Shown: positions 24,528 to 33,605, counted from the first letter of the stretch. The stretch is 37,911 bases of DNA from Thalassotalea_E sp964620605 (GCA_964620605.1 CAZUHQ010000024.1:1-37911); one strand, 5' to 3'. Numbers and translations: made by a program. Notes: generated by a model from the sequence alone, not told the origin.

Positions 24528-26987
24528 ATGAAAATTGATGCAGATAAGTTGTTGTCTGGTTTTCTCATTACTCGCCAGGCCTTTGATACCAAACAAGGCG
24601 TTTGCCTGTCGTATTGGCTGAAAACCAGTCAGGGGGCGGTCAACGTCAAGGTAGAGCAGCAGTCTACGGTGTTTTTTATTGAAAGTGCTGAACAGGCCAG
24701 AGTAAAGCAGGTTCTGGATCAACACGCGGTTGCGTACAGTAAAATCCAGCCATTAAATCTAATAACCTTTGGGCAACAGCCAGTTTGTGGAGTGTACTTC
24801 TCACTGATGCGAGATTTTTATCGTGCGAAAGAAGTGTTAACCAGTGTTCGCATTAAGTGTTATGAAGATGACTTTCGACCGGAAGACAGATTTTTAATGG
24901 AGCGCTTTGTTACCGCGAGTTGCCAGTTTAATGTCTCTGATAATATGTCAACTGCGACTAACCGTAACGCTTTGGGTTTTCCTGTGATTGCTGCCGAGCA
25001 ATGTCGCCCGATGCCGAAAACCCAAGCGGATGCCGATATTCATTTGGACATGGTGTCACTGGATATCGAATGTTCGATGCAGGGTGAACTTTACTCCATT
25101 GGTTTATATTCTCACGCGATAAACGGCAAAGCATATCAAAGCGTTTTGATGATCGGTGATCAAAATAGCCAGGCTAATAGCAAGCTTAGCCAAACTGAGC
25201 AGCAAGAAGTCGCGCCTGTGATCCAGTGGTGCGAGGATGAAACAGCCTTACTTAAGGCGCTGATAGCCTGGTTTTATGCACATGACCCTGACATTATTAT
25301 CGGCTGGAATGTCGTGCAGTTTGATTTTGATTTGCTGCAAAAGCGCTGTGATCTGCATAATATCAAGTTTGCTATCGGCCGTGATGACAAAGCGCCGAGA
25401 TGGCGTAAAAATAAAAACAGTGGTCAACAGTTTATCGATATTGCTGGTCGGGTGGTGCTCGACGGTATCGATCTACTAAAAACCGCGACCTATAACTTTC
25501 CGAGTTTTTCACTGGAGTATGTCGCGACTGAGCTGCTAGGGCGTAGCAAAAAAGTTGAAGATGTCGATAATAGAGTGCAGGAAATTACCGATAATTTTCA
25601 TCAGGATAAACTCGCGCTTGCTGCCTATAATCTCGAAGATTGTCGTTTAGTGACCTTGATTTTTGAAAAAACTCAGTTGTTGGAGTTTGCGATGTTAAGG
25701 GCACAATTAACTGGGCTGACGCTAGACAGAGTAGGTGGCTCAGTGGCTGCTTTTACTAACCTTTACTTGCCTAAATTACACCGCGCCGGTTATGTTGCGC
25801 CCAATCTTGGCGATGGTTTAAAAGGCCTGGTATCGCCCGGCGGCTATGTGATGGACTCGATTCCGGGTCTTTATCAAAATGTCTTAGTGCTGGACTTTAA
25901 AAGTCTGTATCCGAGTATTATTCGCTCGTTTAATATCGATCCCATGGGGATGATAGAAGGGTTAAAATCACCTGAAACTGCCATTAAGGGTTTTGATGGT
26001 GCGTATTTCTCCCGAGATCAGCATTTTTTGCCACAGATCATTAAAGAGCTTTGGCTGGAGCGCGATAAAGCCAAACAGGAAAAAAATGCAGCGTTGTCAC
26101 AAGCGATTAAAATTATTATGAATTCATTTTACGGCGTGCTCGGCTCTACCGGTTGTCGTTTCTTTGACCCAAGATTATCTGGCTCTATTACCAAGCGCGG
26201 GCATCAATTATTAAAACAGACCAAAGTCTGGATTGAAGCAAAGGGCTTTGCGGTGATTTATGGCGATACAGATTCTATTTTTGTTCATGTTGGTAATGAT
26301 AAAGCAGCTGAGCGATGCAGGGCACTAGGCACTGAGTTGGCTGAATTTATTAATACTCAATGGCAACAGACGTTAAAAGCGGAATTTGCCATTGAAAGTG
26401 AGCTGGAAATTGAATTTGAAACCCATTTTAGTCAGTTTTTTATGCCAACGATTCGCGGCCTGGATGTCGGCACAAAGAAACGCTACGCTGGTTTAGTGCT
26501 GGAAAATGGCAAGGAAAAGCTAGTATTTAAGGGGTTGGAGAGTGTCAGAACCGACTGGACTGAGCTGGCAAAAAACTTTCAGCGCGAGCTTTATCTCAAA
26601 GTGTTTAAACATCAGCAGGTTAAAGCGTTCGTTTTGCAAACGGTACAAGATACCTATAGCGGCAAACTGGATGACTTGTTGGTATATCGTAAGCGCATTC
26701 GTAAAAAAGTAGCAGAATATGTCAAAAATGTACCGCCACATATTAAGGCGGCGCGCGCTGCAGATGCGTTAAATCAGCAGCAAGGAAAATCGCTTAAGTT
26801 TCAAGGTAAAGGGTGGATAGAATATTATTTAACCACTGCCGGGCCGCAGGCAAAAGGGTATGTGACGGCGCCGCTGGATTATCAGCTGTATATCGATAAA
26901 CAAGTGGCGACGGTGGCCGATGCGATTTTGCCGTTTATTAATGAGTCTTTTGCCGCCATTGTCGATCAGCAGCAGAGCTTGTTTTAA
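24528..26987 (+). CDS. polB: DNA polymerase II
   Basis: B-family repair polymerase with 3'-5' proofreading, SOS-induced in E. coli and used in replication restart and some translesion synthesis. The protein is 819 aa (E. coli 783). Exonuclease motifs: Exo I SLDIECSM (about 180), Exo II IIGWNVVQFDFDLL (about 258), Exo III YNLEDCRLV (about 370). Polymerase motifs: A DFKSLYPSIIRSF (about 455), B IIMNSFYGVLGS (about 530), C YGDTDSIFVHV (about 580), and KKRYAGL. All catalytic acids are present. It starts at the ATG just downstream of the LexA box and is divergent from dinG. Confidence 0.96.
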   Translation: MKIDADKLLSGFLITRQAFDTKQGVCLSYWLKTSQGAVNVKVEQQSTVFFIESAEQARVKQVLDQHAVAYSKIQPLNLITFGQQPVCGVYFSLMRDFYRAKEVLTSVRIKCYEDDFRPEDRFLMERFVTASCQFNVSDNMSTATNRNALGFPVIAAEQCRPMPKTQADADIHLDMVSLDIECSMQGELYSIGLYSHAINGKAYQSVLMIGDQNSQANSKLSQTEQQEVAPVIQWCEDETALLKALIAWFYAHDPDIIIGWNVVQFDFDLLQKRCDLHNIKFAIGRDDKAPRWRKNKNSGQQFIDIAGRVVLDGIDLLKTATYNFPSFSLEYVATELLGRSKKVEDVDNRVQEITDNFHQDKLALAAYNLEDCRLVTLIFEKTQLLEFAMLRAQLTGLTLDRVGGSVAAFTNLYLPKLHRAGYVAPNLGDGLKGLVSPGGYVMDSIPGLYQNVLVLDFKSLYPSIIRSFNIDPMGMIEGLKSPETAIKGFDGAYFSRDQHFLPQIIKELWLERDKAKQEKNAALSQAIKIIMNSFYGVLGSTGCRFFDPRLSGSITKRGHQLLKQTKVWIEAKGFAVIYGDTDSIFVHVGNDKAAERCRALGTELAEFINTQWQQTLKAEFAIESELEIEFETHFSQFFMPTIRGLDVGTKKRYAGLVLENGKEKLVFKGLESVRTDWTELAKNFQRELYLKVFKHQQVKAFVLQTVQDTYSGKLDDLLVYRKRIRKKVAEYVKNVPPHIKAARAADALNQQQGKSLKFQGKGWIEYYLTTAGPQAKGYVTAPLDYQLYIDKQVATVADAILPFINESFAAIVDQQQSLF

Positions 26988-27045
26988 GGTAAGTGCTTTG
27001 ATTAGCGGCGTTAACTTAAGCATTTTACTCGGGTGTTGGATAATT

Positions 27046-27140
27046 GTTGCTAGTTAAATGAGCAAGACGCGCTAGTCCATCCATGGAGGCTTAACATCAG
27101 CATCCATGCTGATGATGCTTGCTCTTATTAGCTTAGCAAC
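27046..27140 (-). repeat. Dispersed multi-hairpin repeat, copy 2 (inverted relative to copy 1)
   Basis: Read on the minus strand this 95-base unit matches 8825-8920 with about 13 differences including one single-base gap. Ends are again GTTGCT and TAGCAAC. The central hairpin is a perfect CATCAGCA/TGCTGATG. The inner stem is GAGCAAG/CTTGCTC where copy 1 has AAGCAAG/CTTGCTT, a compensated base-pair change. Flanks show TTATC-type inverted bases like copy 1. It lies between polB and metC and is non-coding. Confidence 0.8.
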
Positions 27141-27274
27141 GACTTATCAATGAATCAGGTTAATGAACGTGGTCAATCAGTATCATATTAATAACCATAG
27201 CGCATGTGCTGACAGATAAAATTCTAACAATCCCCCCTTAGTTTTTTCGATTAGGGTTTGATTAAAGCGGGTAA

Positions 27275-27298
27275 AGATGTTTAGATGGCTAGAATGCT
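27275..27298 (+). promoter_or_regulatory. Tandem MetJ-like boxes upstream of metC
   Basis: Three abutting 8-mers, AGATGTTT, AGATGGCT and AGAATGCT, match the met box AGACGTCT at 6, 6 and 5 of 8 positions. Head-to-tail 8-bp spacing is how MetJ dimers bind. They are about 40 bases before the metC start, which supports repression by MetJ and S-adenosylmethionine. Confidence 0.65.
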
Positions 27299-27338
27299 AA
27301 AGTGAAAAATATCTAACTAAGTGAATGGAATGAGTTCA

Positions 27339-28520
27339 ATGAGAAAAGATACTAAAATCGTTAATGCCGGGCGCAGTAAAAAATGGACGCGCGGTGTGGT
27401 CAACCCACCGGTCGAGCGGGCATCAACCGTTGTGTTTGATTCGGTGAAGGAAATGAAACATGCTACTGCTAATCGTGGCGACCAGGTATTGTTCTATGGC
27501 CGTCGTGGTACGTCTACGTCATTTGCGTTTCAAGATGCGATGACCGAACTTGAAGGCGGCGCAGGTTGCGCGCTTTATCCATCCGGCACTGCTGCAATTA
27601 CTAATGCGATTTTAGCCTTTGTTAAAGCTGGCGATCATATTTTGATGGTTGATACTGCCTATGAACCGACCCGCGATTTTTGCGATAAGGTCTTAACTCG
27701 CATCGGCGTCGAAACCACTTATTATGATCCGCTTGTCGGCAAAGACATTAAGCAATTGATCAAAGCAAACACCCGGATTGTTTTTTTGGAATCTCCTGGT
27801 TCGATTACCATGGAAGTGCAGGATGTCCCTGGTATTGCCGAAGTAGCCCACCAACACAATTGTATCGTAATGTTGGATAATACCTGGGGGGCAGGAGTGA
27901 ATTTTCAGCCATTTGATTATGGTGTTGATATATCCATTCAGGCGGCAACTAAATATATTGTTGGCCATTCCGATGTTATGCTGGGCACGGCAACCGCGAC
28001 AGAACAATATTGGGAAACCTTACGTGAAAACAGTTACTTAATGGGGCAATGCACCTCACCGGATGATTTGTATTTGGCGATGCGCGGTATTCGCACCTTG
28101 GGTGTCAGACTTAAACAACATCAGGAAAATGCCTTAAAAGTGGCGCACTGGCTGGAGCAAAGGGAAGAGGTAGAGACGATTTTACATCCAGCGTTTGCCT
28201 CGTGCCCAGGCCATGAATATTTTCAGCGGGATTTTACCGGCTCCAATGGTTTGTTTTCTTTCGTATTAAATCGCGGCGATCAGGCATCGATTAATGCCTT
28301 ACTTGACGGTATGACACATTTTAAAATGGGCTATTCCTGGGGCGGTTTTGAAAGTTTGATTCTCGGAAATACCAGTGTCGGCCGACTGCGCACGGCAACT
28401 GAATGGTCGTATCAAACGCCGTTGATTCGTCTTCATATTGGGCTGGAAGACCCGGATGATTTGATTGAAGATTTGGCAAAAGGCTTTGAGCGTTTAAATC
28501 AATTATTAGCGTCTCGTTAA
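27339..28520 (+). CDS. metC: Cystathionine beta-lyase MetC
   Basis: PLP enzyme cleaving cystathionine to homocysteine, pyruvate and ammonia, the penultimate stage of methionine synthesis. From the ATG at 27339 it is 393 aa (E. coli 395), starting MRKDTKIVNAGRSKKW in register with E. coli; ATG 27330 and GTG 27321 are alternative starts. Conserved blocks: FYGRRGTSTSFAFQDAM, ELEGGAGCALYPSGTAA, FLESPGSITMEVQDVP, MLDNTWGAG, IQAATKYIVGHSD with the PLP lysine, and LIRLHIGLEDPDDLI. The MetJ-like boxes upstream agree with this role. It converges on the MoaD-like gene. Confidence 0.94.
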   Translation: MRKDTKIVNAGRSKKWTRGVVNPPVERASTVVFDSVKEMKHATANRGDQVLFYGRRGTSTSFAFQDAMTELEGGAGCALYPSGTAAITNAILAFVKAGDHILMVDTAYEPTRDFCDKVLTRIGVETTYYDPLVGKDIKQLIKANTRIVFLESPGSITMEVQDVPGIAEVAHQHNCIVMLDNTWGAGVNFQPFDYGVDISIQAATKYIVGHSDVMLGTATATEQYWETLRENSYLMGQCTSPDDLYLAMRGIRTLGVRLKQHQENALKVAHWLEQREEVETILHPAFASCPGHEYFQRDFTGSNGLFSFVLNRGDQASINALLDGMTHFKMGYSWGGFESLILGNTSVGRLRTATEWSYQTPLIRLHIGLEDPDDLIEDLAKGFERLNQLLASR

Positions 28521-28553
28521 ATTAGCTTATTTCGTCGGAAAACGCTGACTTAT

Positions 28554-28832
28554 TTATCCACCGGTTAGTGACTGAAAAATATAGAGCTTAGCCTTGTCGG
28601 GCACTTTGTCTGACAGTTTTTTTCTATCAATTAACACCTGATTATTGATACTGATATTTACGTGCCGGCGCAGTGCTCCGCTATCGTCGAGCAAGTATTG
28701 AGTAAACCCTGGAGCCAGCTGGTTTATTTGTTGTAAAAGATTGATAACTGAGCCAGCTTCGAGTTCTATTTTTGCGTGTTCCAGTATCGGAAAATAGCGA
28801 TACAGGTGATTGGTCATTTCTACACTAACCAT
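28554..28832 (-). CDS. MoaD/ThiS-family ubiquitin-like protein ending in Gly-Gly
   Basis: 92 aa beta-grasp protein. MVSVEMTNHLYRYFP forms the first strand, INLLQQINQLAPGFTQYLLDD the helix region, RRHVNISINNQVLID the next strands, and the end is LYIFQSLTGG. The C-terminal Gly-Gly is what MoaD and ThiS use to carry sulfur as a thiocarboxylate after adenylation. I chose the ATG at 28832, whose ATGGTTAG overlaps the stop of the upstream propeller gene by 8 bases; the frame is open to a TTG at 28844. This signals translational coupling. No moaE, thiG, E1-like or JAMM gene is in the window. It belongs to a recurring family found next to Asp-box propeller genes; its role is unknown. Confidence 0.82.
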   Translation of the reverse strand: MVSVEMTNHLYRYFPILEHAKIELEAGSVINLLQQINQLAPGFTQYLLDDSGALRRHVNISINNQVLIDRKKLSDKVPDKAKLYIFQSLTGG

Positions 28833-30021
28833 GGCATTTGCCAAAGCGCACGGAATAAATAGGCGGCAGGTTATTCCCTAAACATTGCCAGCTTTCGCCT
28901 TTATCATCGGAGAAATATAAGTTGCCGGTAGTGCTGCCAAAACACAGGCAATTGCCTGAAATATCTAGCCCATGCCGATAAACAATATCATAGGCATTTC
29001 CTTGTGGCAGACCTTGACGAAAAGTTTGCCATGATTTGCCGCCATCTGAGGTTCGTGCAACAAATAAACCACCGGCAATCGCCATACGTTCGGTATCAGC
29101 TTGTGCCGGTATTACCCAGGCTATTTGGCCGTCATGCTCATCTACCACAATTGGAAAACCAAAATCGACTCCTTGTTCCGGTTTGTTGACTTTTTGCCAG
29201 CTTTGTGCGCCATTATCACTGTAAAACACGCCGCAGTGGTTTTGTTGCCATAAATGTTCAGGGTGGGCAGGGCAGGCGGTGATAAAATGCGGATCATGAC
29301 CCCATGGCGCTTCCGGGTTCGGCATATATTCCATACGCATGCCTTGGTTTCGCCCAGTCCAGCTTGCACCACCATCTTTACTTTCAACAACGCCGGCTGA
29401 AGATGCGGCGATATAAAGGTGTTGATCGTCATTGGGATTAACAATAATCGAGTGGATACCGGGCTCAAATACGCCATAGTCGATACTCGCTGGCGTACCG
29501 CCCCATAGGTTATCGCTAGTGGCATCTCCTGAAAATAAGTCGCCACCACGGCTTTCATGGTTCCATAAAGGGCGGTTAAGTTGCCAGCTTTCGCCATGAT
29601 CATCACTGATAAATAATCCACCTGGAATAGTGCCCGCATAGATACGGCCAGGCTGAGCTGCACTGCCAAAGGTTAGATTCCAGATTTTATAGACACTTGC
29701 CGCTTTATATTCCGGCTCCCCTTGCGGCGCTTCGGGATCGAAATCTTCCGTTGGTACAACTTGTACTATATGACGTGCCCCTTCTGGATATTTTAAAGTT
29801 AACACTTCTTGCCAGCTTTTCCCCATATCGTGTGAGCGTGACAACTTGGGTCCCCAATGACCATGATCCAGACATGACCATAAGGTGCCGTCTCTTGGAT
29901 CACAGGCGGCATAACACACAGGAATGCCATCGTGCATAATAGGTTTAGCTTGCCATTGATTATTTACGCGTTCAAAAATTAGCGTGCCTTTACGAGTACC
30001 AAGTAAAATGAGATCTGCCAT
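28825..30021 (-). CDS. Cytoplasmic Asp-box (BNR/sialidase-like) beta-propeller protein
   Basis: 398 aa. Six Asp-box motifs (SxDxGxxW type) are visible: SHDMGKSW (63-70), SDDHGESW, SKDGGASW, SDNGAQSW, TSDGGKSW and SDDKGESW near the C-terminus, indicating a six- or seven-bladed propeller of the sialidase/HCF136/VPS10 type. It starts MADLILLGTRKGTLIF, with no signal peptide, so it is cytoplasmic, unlike secreted sialidases. I see no sialidase arginine triad in order, so the exo-alpha-sialidase label often given to such proteins should not be trusted. The ATG has a good AAGGA ribosome-binding site. It is the first gene of a two-gene operon with the MoaD/ThiS-like protein. Function unknown. Confidence 0.8.
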   Translation of the reverse strand: MADLILLGTRKGTLIFERVNNQWQAKPIMHDGIPVCYAACDPRDGTLWSCLDHGHWGPKLSRSHDMGKSWQEVLTLKYPEGARHIVQVVPTEDFDPEAPQGEPEYKAASVYKIWNLTFGSAAQPGRIYAGTIPGGLFISDDHGESWQLNRPLWNHESRGGDLFSGDATSDNLWGGTPASIDYGVFEPGIHSIIVNPNDDQHLYIAASSAGVVESKDGGASWTGRNQGMRMEYMPNPEAPWGHDPHFITACPAHPEHLWQQNHCGVFYSDNGAQSWQKVNKPEQGVDFGFPIVVDEHDGQIAWVIPAQADTERMAIAGGLFVARTSDGGKSWQTFRQGLPQGNAYDIVYRHGLDISGNCLCFGSTTGNLYFSDDKGESWQCLGNNLPPIYSVRFGKCHG

Positions 30022-30256
30022 CGTTGTTCCTTACATTGCCATTTGCCCTGCGCTTAATGATCAAAGCTTAGGAGGTTTTAAACTAACGGCAAGCCGGAAA
30101 AGTAAACAAAGGCTGTAATGAAAAGGTTCATTAGTGCGAAATACTTCATTGTTTGTTGCTACTTCCGTGGTTGGAGCATCCAATAAAAATTTTAACATTT
30201 TGATTATGTGGCTAAAAATGTTGATAAGTCACTATAGTGTTGCAGTGGCTTTTCGG

Positions 30257-31597
30257 TTAACTATAGTCTGTCCATGCTTGTAACAGGTTCTGCTGCATGG
30301 TTTCTGCCAGTGCTTGAAACTGTGTCGTTAATTCAGAGTTTGCAGGTAGTTCTTCTGCGAGAAAATCAGGAATAATGCGAAATGCTTTTTTAAATAACCA
30401 TAATAATTCATAGTGCATATTGTCCAGTTCCTGTAATTCTTGATGTGCCTCGGTAAAATCATTGTCACTGATGCTTTCTAACCAGTCCAGGGTTTCTGAG
30501 CTGTTAAACCCTGCTCTTTTAATGACTTCGCCGATCTGTAGGCAGGAGCCAAGCAGGGCGCGACTGTGTTTCCCTTTAACATTGTCTGGAATTAACGCAA
30601 CGAATTCAGCAAATGCCAAATGCAATTGAGTGATCCTTACTCGCTGGAGAATAAGGAGCTTAGGAAGGGAGAGAAAATCTTTGCGGTTAAGCAGATCATT
30701 AATTTCCAGTTGCGCGCGCTGGACTATTGAATACATTGCCTGATATGACTCAAACTTAAATGATTGCAAATTAATCTGGATGTAAGGCATGATATTGGCC
30801 ATAGATTTACCGGATTGCTGATATTGCCGGGTGCGGATATGGCAGATAATATCGGCCAGGCCAATCAGTTGCCCGCTGTAGCTCAACTGATCTTTATGCA
30901 GCTTTTTCGGATAGCCGGTACCATCACAGCGTTCGTGGTGTTCTTTTATGCCGCGATAAACTTCCTGATCAAATGGATGGATCAGTTTAGCGATTGCGAC
31001 ACTTATCATCATGTGTTGTTTGATACTACGCCATTCTTGCTCAGTATAACTTTCTTGCTTGGAGATCAGTTTGGGGTTGATATGTAATAAACCCAGATCA
31101 TGGAGCAAGCCAACATAAAAGGTGTTGCGTATCTGTTCTGACGAGAGTTTCATTTCTTTGGCCAGCATACAACCAAGCCAGGTACTGAAAAGGGTTTGTT
31201 CAAAAATAGTCGGTAGTTGCATTTTTAAGATCGTTAATTTTTGCAACAGTATGCGTGGAATTTGTTGTACTGAGCATAAATGTTCGAGCGCTTGGTCAAA
31301 GTCCATGCTTTGATGTATTTGTTTTAGATCCGGGTATAGCTCGAGAAATTTATTAAATTCAAATATTAAGGATTTTGCTGTTAAACAGCCATTGACAGAG
31401 ATCAATTCGTCCAGCTGCTTCTGCATCTTATGACCAACGAGAAAATCATGCACCCTGTGTTCGATTGCGGTTCCTTTAGGTACGAGCAGGGCGCCAAACT
31501 GGTTATAGATATCTTCTATCGCCGTCACTTCTTTTTTATGATTAACATCCGCGAGGTGATTGACGTAATGCTCATTACTAACTGTTTCTGCTTCCAC
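30257..31597 (-). CDS. HD-GYP domain protein, probable c-di-GMP phosphodiesterase
   Basis: 446 aa, soluble. The central HD-GYP domain (about 140-270) has VGLLHDLGLLHINPKL (HD pair), IKQHMMISVAIAKLI (His), IKEHHERCDGTGYPKKL (HH and the GYP signature) and LIGLADIICHIRTRQ (Asp). These are the metal- and c-di-GMP-handling residues, so activity is plausible. The N-terminal 100 residues resemble the domain found ahead of HD-GYP in related proteins, and the C-terminal 150 residues are helical and unassigned. The start is a GTG at 31597, backed by AAGGA six bases upstream. It stands alone, with 235 bases on its 3' side and 292 on its 5' side that hold nothing I recognise. Confidence 0.85.
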   Translation of the reverse strand: MEAETVSNEHYVNHLADVNHKKEVTAIEDIYNQFGALLVPKGTAIEHRVHDFLVGHKMQKQLDELISVNGCLTAKSLIFEFNKFLELYPDLKQIHQSMDFDQALEHLCSVQQIPRILLQKLTILKMQLPTIFEQTLFSTWLGCMLAKEMKLSSEQIRNTFYVGLLHDLGLLHINPKLISKQESYTEQEWRSIKQHMMISVAIAKLIHPFDQEVYRGIKEHHERCDGTGYPKKLHKDQLSYSGQLIGLADIICHIRTRQYQQSGKSMANIMPYIQINLQSFKFESYQAMYSIVQRAQLEINDLLNRKDFLSLPKLLILQRVRITQLHLAFAEFVALIPDNVKGKHSRALLGSCLQIGEVIKRAGFNSSETLDWLESISDNDFTEAHQELQELDNMHYELLWLFKKAFRIIPDFLAEELPANSELTTQFQALAETMQQNLLQAWTDYS

Positions 31598-31889
31598 TTT
31601 TGTTCCTTGGTAACTATATCATTATTTTACTATGAGTCGCCTGGCTAAATGATAGTGTACTTAAGCTTTTGAGTTACCTTTAGTTATAGCATAAATATGC
31701 TCGAACAGCGGGAATGAATTATCCAGTTACATTCGATAGTTCAATCAGGTCTGAATAAATTCCCTTTTGCATTTTAGGCTTTTGACTTTAATTTCGTTTA
31801 ACTTTACCCTGCTGGTTTTAGTATGCTTACTTACCTCCAGCTAGGGGAAGAGCACTTAACCTTTTATAAATGAAAAAATAAATAAAACA

Positions 31890-32447
31890 ATGACATTCGC
31901 TAAATTAACCACAGAGCATTATCTTATTCGGGCATTTGAGCCTAAAGATCTTCAGGCATTTGCTAATTATCGTGCTCAGCCTGAAGTGGCAAAATATCAA
32001 AGTTGGTCAGAGTATAGCTATCAGGATGCTGTCGCACTTTATCAGGGAATGGATTATGCCAGTTTTGGCACTCCCGGTAACTGGTATCAATTAGCGATTG
32101 TTGAACCTGATAGCGATCAGTTAATTGGTGATCTCGCGCTGCATTTTATTGATCAGCAGCAGGTAGAGATAGGCTTTACTGTCGATCCTACGTTTCAAAG
32201 GCGCAATGTCGCAAGCGAAGCGATACATGCTTTGTTAGGTTATTTATTTTTGACGCTGAACAAACATCGAGTGATTGCCATTACCGATACGCAAAATATT
32301 GCTTGCTGGCGTTTACTGGAAAAGCTGAGCTTTCGGCGGGAAGCGCATTTTCAGCAGAACATTTTCTTTAAAGGTGCCTGGGGTGATGAATACCAATATG
32401 CCATGCTTTGTTCGGAATTTGTCGATTCTAGCAATAACATTCAATAG
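31890..32447 (+). CDS. GNAT-family N-acetyltransferase (RimJ/RimL-like)
   Basis: 185 aa. Typical acetyltransf_3 layout: YLIRAFEPKDLQAFANYRAQPEVAKYQSW at the start, QLIGDLALHFID and VEIGFTVDPTFQRRNVASEAIHALLGYLF, where the QRRNVASEA loop corresponds to the acetyl-CoA pyrophosphate-binding Q/RxxGxA motif, and NIACWRLLEKLSFRREAHF as motif B. The stop lies 2 bases before the next start, so it is an operon with the P-loop kinase. Substrate unknown: a small molecule, antibiotic or protein N-terminus are all possible. Confidence 0.85.
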   Translation: MTFAKLTTEHYLIRAFEPKDLQAFANYRAQPEVAKYQSWSEYSYQDAVALYQGMDYASFGTPGNWYQLAIVEPDSDQLIGDLALHFIDQQQVEIGFTVDPTFQRRNVASEAIHALLGYLFLTLNKHRVIAITDTQNIACWRLLEKLSFRREAHFQQNIFFKGAWGDEYQYAMLCSEFVDSSNNIQ

Positions 32448-32449
32448 AT

Positions 32450-33010
32450 ATGGATAAAACGAAAGTCATCGCAATAAGTGGCGCGTCTGGTTGTGGTAAA
32501 ACCTCTTTAGTAAAAGTACTCGCTGCGCGCTTTAGTTGTCCTTCTTTGCATTTTGATGATCATGTTGAGCCATTTAGCTACCCGCACGACATGAAAAAGT
32601 GGCATCAGCAAGGTGCGAATGTTTCTGAAATCAAAACGCCTAAAATGCTTGAGTCGCTCCATCGTTTAATGGCGGGCGAACATCAGTATATTTTTGTCGA
32701 AGAGCCGTTTGGCAGAGAGCGAAGCGGTATCGCGCCATTGGTAGATTTTGTGGTGTTGCTCGATCTGCCATTAGAGCTCTGTTTATCACGGGTATTGCGA
32801 AGGAATATTAGTAACTCAGCATCAGGGAATTATGAGTCGGTTGCCCGTTATCTGGCAAAATATCAAGATCACTTTAGAGAAATATATCTTGAAACTGTCA
32901 AGCAAGTTCGTGAAAATTGTGATCTGATAGTAGACAAAAAGCACTCGGTAGCAACAGGCGCTGAGATAGTGGCTAACTGGTTAATAAATAAAAAGCCGTT
33001 AATTGGTTAA
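32450..33010 (+). CDS. P-loop nucleoside/uridine kinase-like protein
   Basis: 186 aa. Walker A is SGASGCGKTSLVK (residues 10-22). LHFDDHVEPFSYP follows, a segment like the phosphate-acceptor region of uridine kinases, then VDFVVLLDLPLELCLSRVLRRN, with the lid-type arginine pair RVLRR. This is the layout of small-molecule kinases of the uridine kinase/adenylate kinase group; the substrate cannot be told. It is translationally adjacent to the GNAT gene. Its stop overlaps the terminator shared with fabA. Confidence 0.75.
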   Translation: MDKTKVIAISGASGCGKTSLVKVLAARFSCPSLHFDDHVEPFSYPHDMKKWHQQGANVSEIKTPKMLESLHRLMAGEHQYIFVEEPFGRERSGIAPLVDFVVLLDLPLELCLSRVLRRNISNSASGNYESVARYLAKYQDHFREIYLETVKQVRENCDLIVDKKHSVATGAEIVANWLINKKPLIG

Positions 33011-33029
33011 GATTAACGGCTTTCTTTTT
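32992..33029. terminator. Bidirectional terminator between kinase gene and fabA
   Basis: AAAGCCGTTAAT and ATTAACGGCTTT form a 12-bp stem with an 8-base loop, followed by CTTTTT on the forward strand, with A-rich sequence on the other side that gives a T-run for fabA. Serves the two convergent genes. Confidence 0.88.
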
Positions 33030-33044
33030 GGTCTATTTTAAAGA

Positions 33045-33560
33045 TTAGAACGAAGAAGTATCGGTAAATAAGCCGACTTTTAAATCTTTGGCGGTGTAGA
33101 TTTCTTTGCCATCAACACTGACTGTGCCGTCAGCGATACCCATAAATAATTTACGCTTAATGACGCGTTTTAAGTCAATTTTGTAAGTGACTTTTTTCGC
33201 GGTTGGCAGAATCTGCCCGGTAAATTTCACTTCACCTACGCCTAAGGCGCGACCACGGCCTGGACCACCTGCCCATGCCAGGTAAAAACCAACCAGCTGC
33301 CACATGGCATCTAATCCTAGACAGCCCGGCATTACCGGGTCGCCTTTAAAGTGACAGTCAAAAAACCATAAGTCAGGAGTAATATCTAATTCGGCGATGA
33401 TTTCACCTTTATCAAATAGACCACCTTCTTCAGTGATCAAGTTGATTCTGTCCATCATTAACATGTTGTCAGAAGGAAGTTTACTGTTGCCTTCACCAAA
33501 AAAATCTGTGGTGCCAGCTAAGATCAAATCTTCTTTTGAAAAAGAAATTTTTTGTTCCAT
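33045..33560 (-). CDS. fabA: 3-hydroxydecanoyl-ACP dehydratase/isomerase FabA
   Basis: Dehydrates 3-hydroxyacyl-ACP and isomerises trans-2- to cis-3-decenoyl-ACP, the branch point to unsaturated fatty acids. The 171 aa length equals the family norm. WFFDCHFKGDPVMPGCLGLDAMWQLVGF contains the catalytic His (in CHFKGDP) and, a little further on, the Asp of GLDAMWQ. GRGRALGVGEVKFTGQILP is the typical following block. Hot-dog fold, cytoplasmic. The ATG at 33560 has no clear Shine-Dalgarno sequence. A FabR-type operator lies 46 bases upstream. Unsaturated lipid supply matters in cold seawater, but that is inference. Confidence 0.97.
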   Translation of the reverse strand: MEQKISFSKEDLILAGTTDFFGEGNSKLPSDNMLMMDRINLITEEGGLFDKGEIIAELDITPDLWFFDCHFKGDPVMPGCLGLDAMWQLVGFYLAWAGGPGRGRALGVGEVKFTGQILPTAKKVTYKIDLKRVIKRKLFMGIADGTVSVDGKEIYTAKDLKVGLFTDTSSF

Positions 33561-33605
33561 GGGGAAATATTACTCTAGTTACTATGATTTTAAAGGCGCT
33601 ACTTT

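Noticed and set aside
29142..29669. 175-codon frame inside the propeller gene
   Set aside because: It is a shifted frame of the same strand. The repeated Asp boxes show which frame is real.
28825..30021. Exo-alpha-sialidase enzyme
   Set aside because: Asp boxes alone are structural. There is no signal peptide, and I could not place the catalytic arginine triad, Tyr and Glu set in order.
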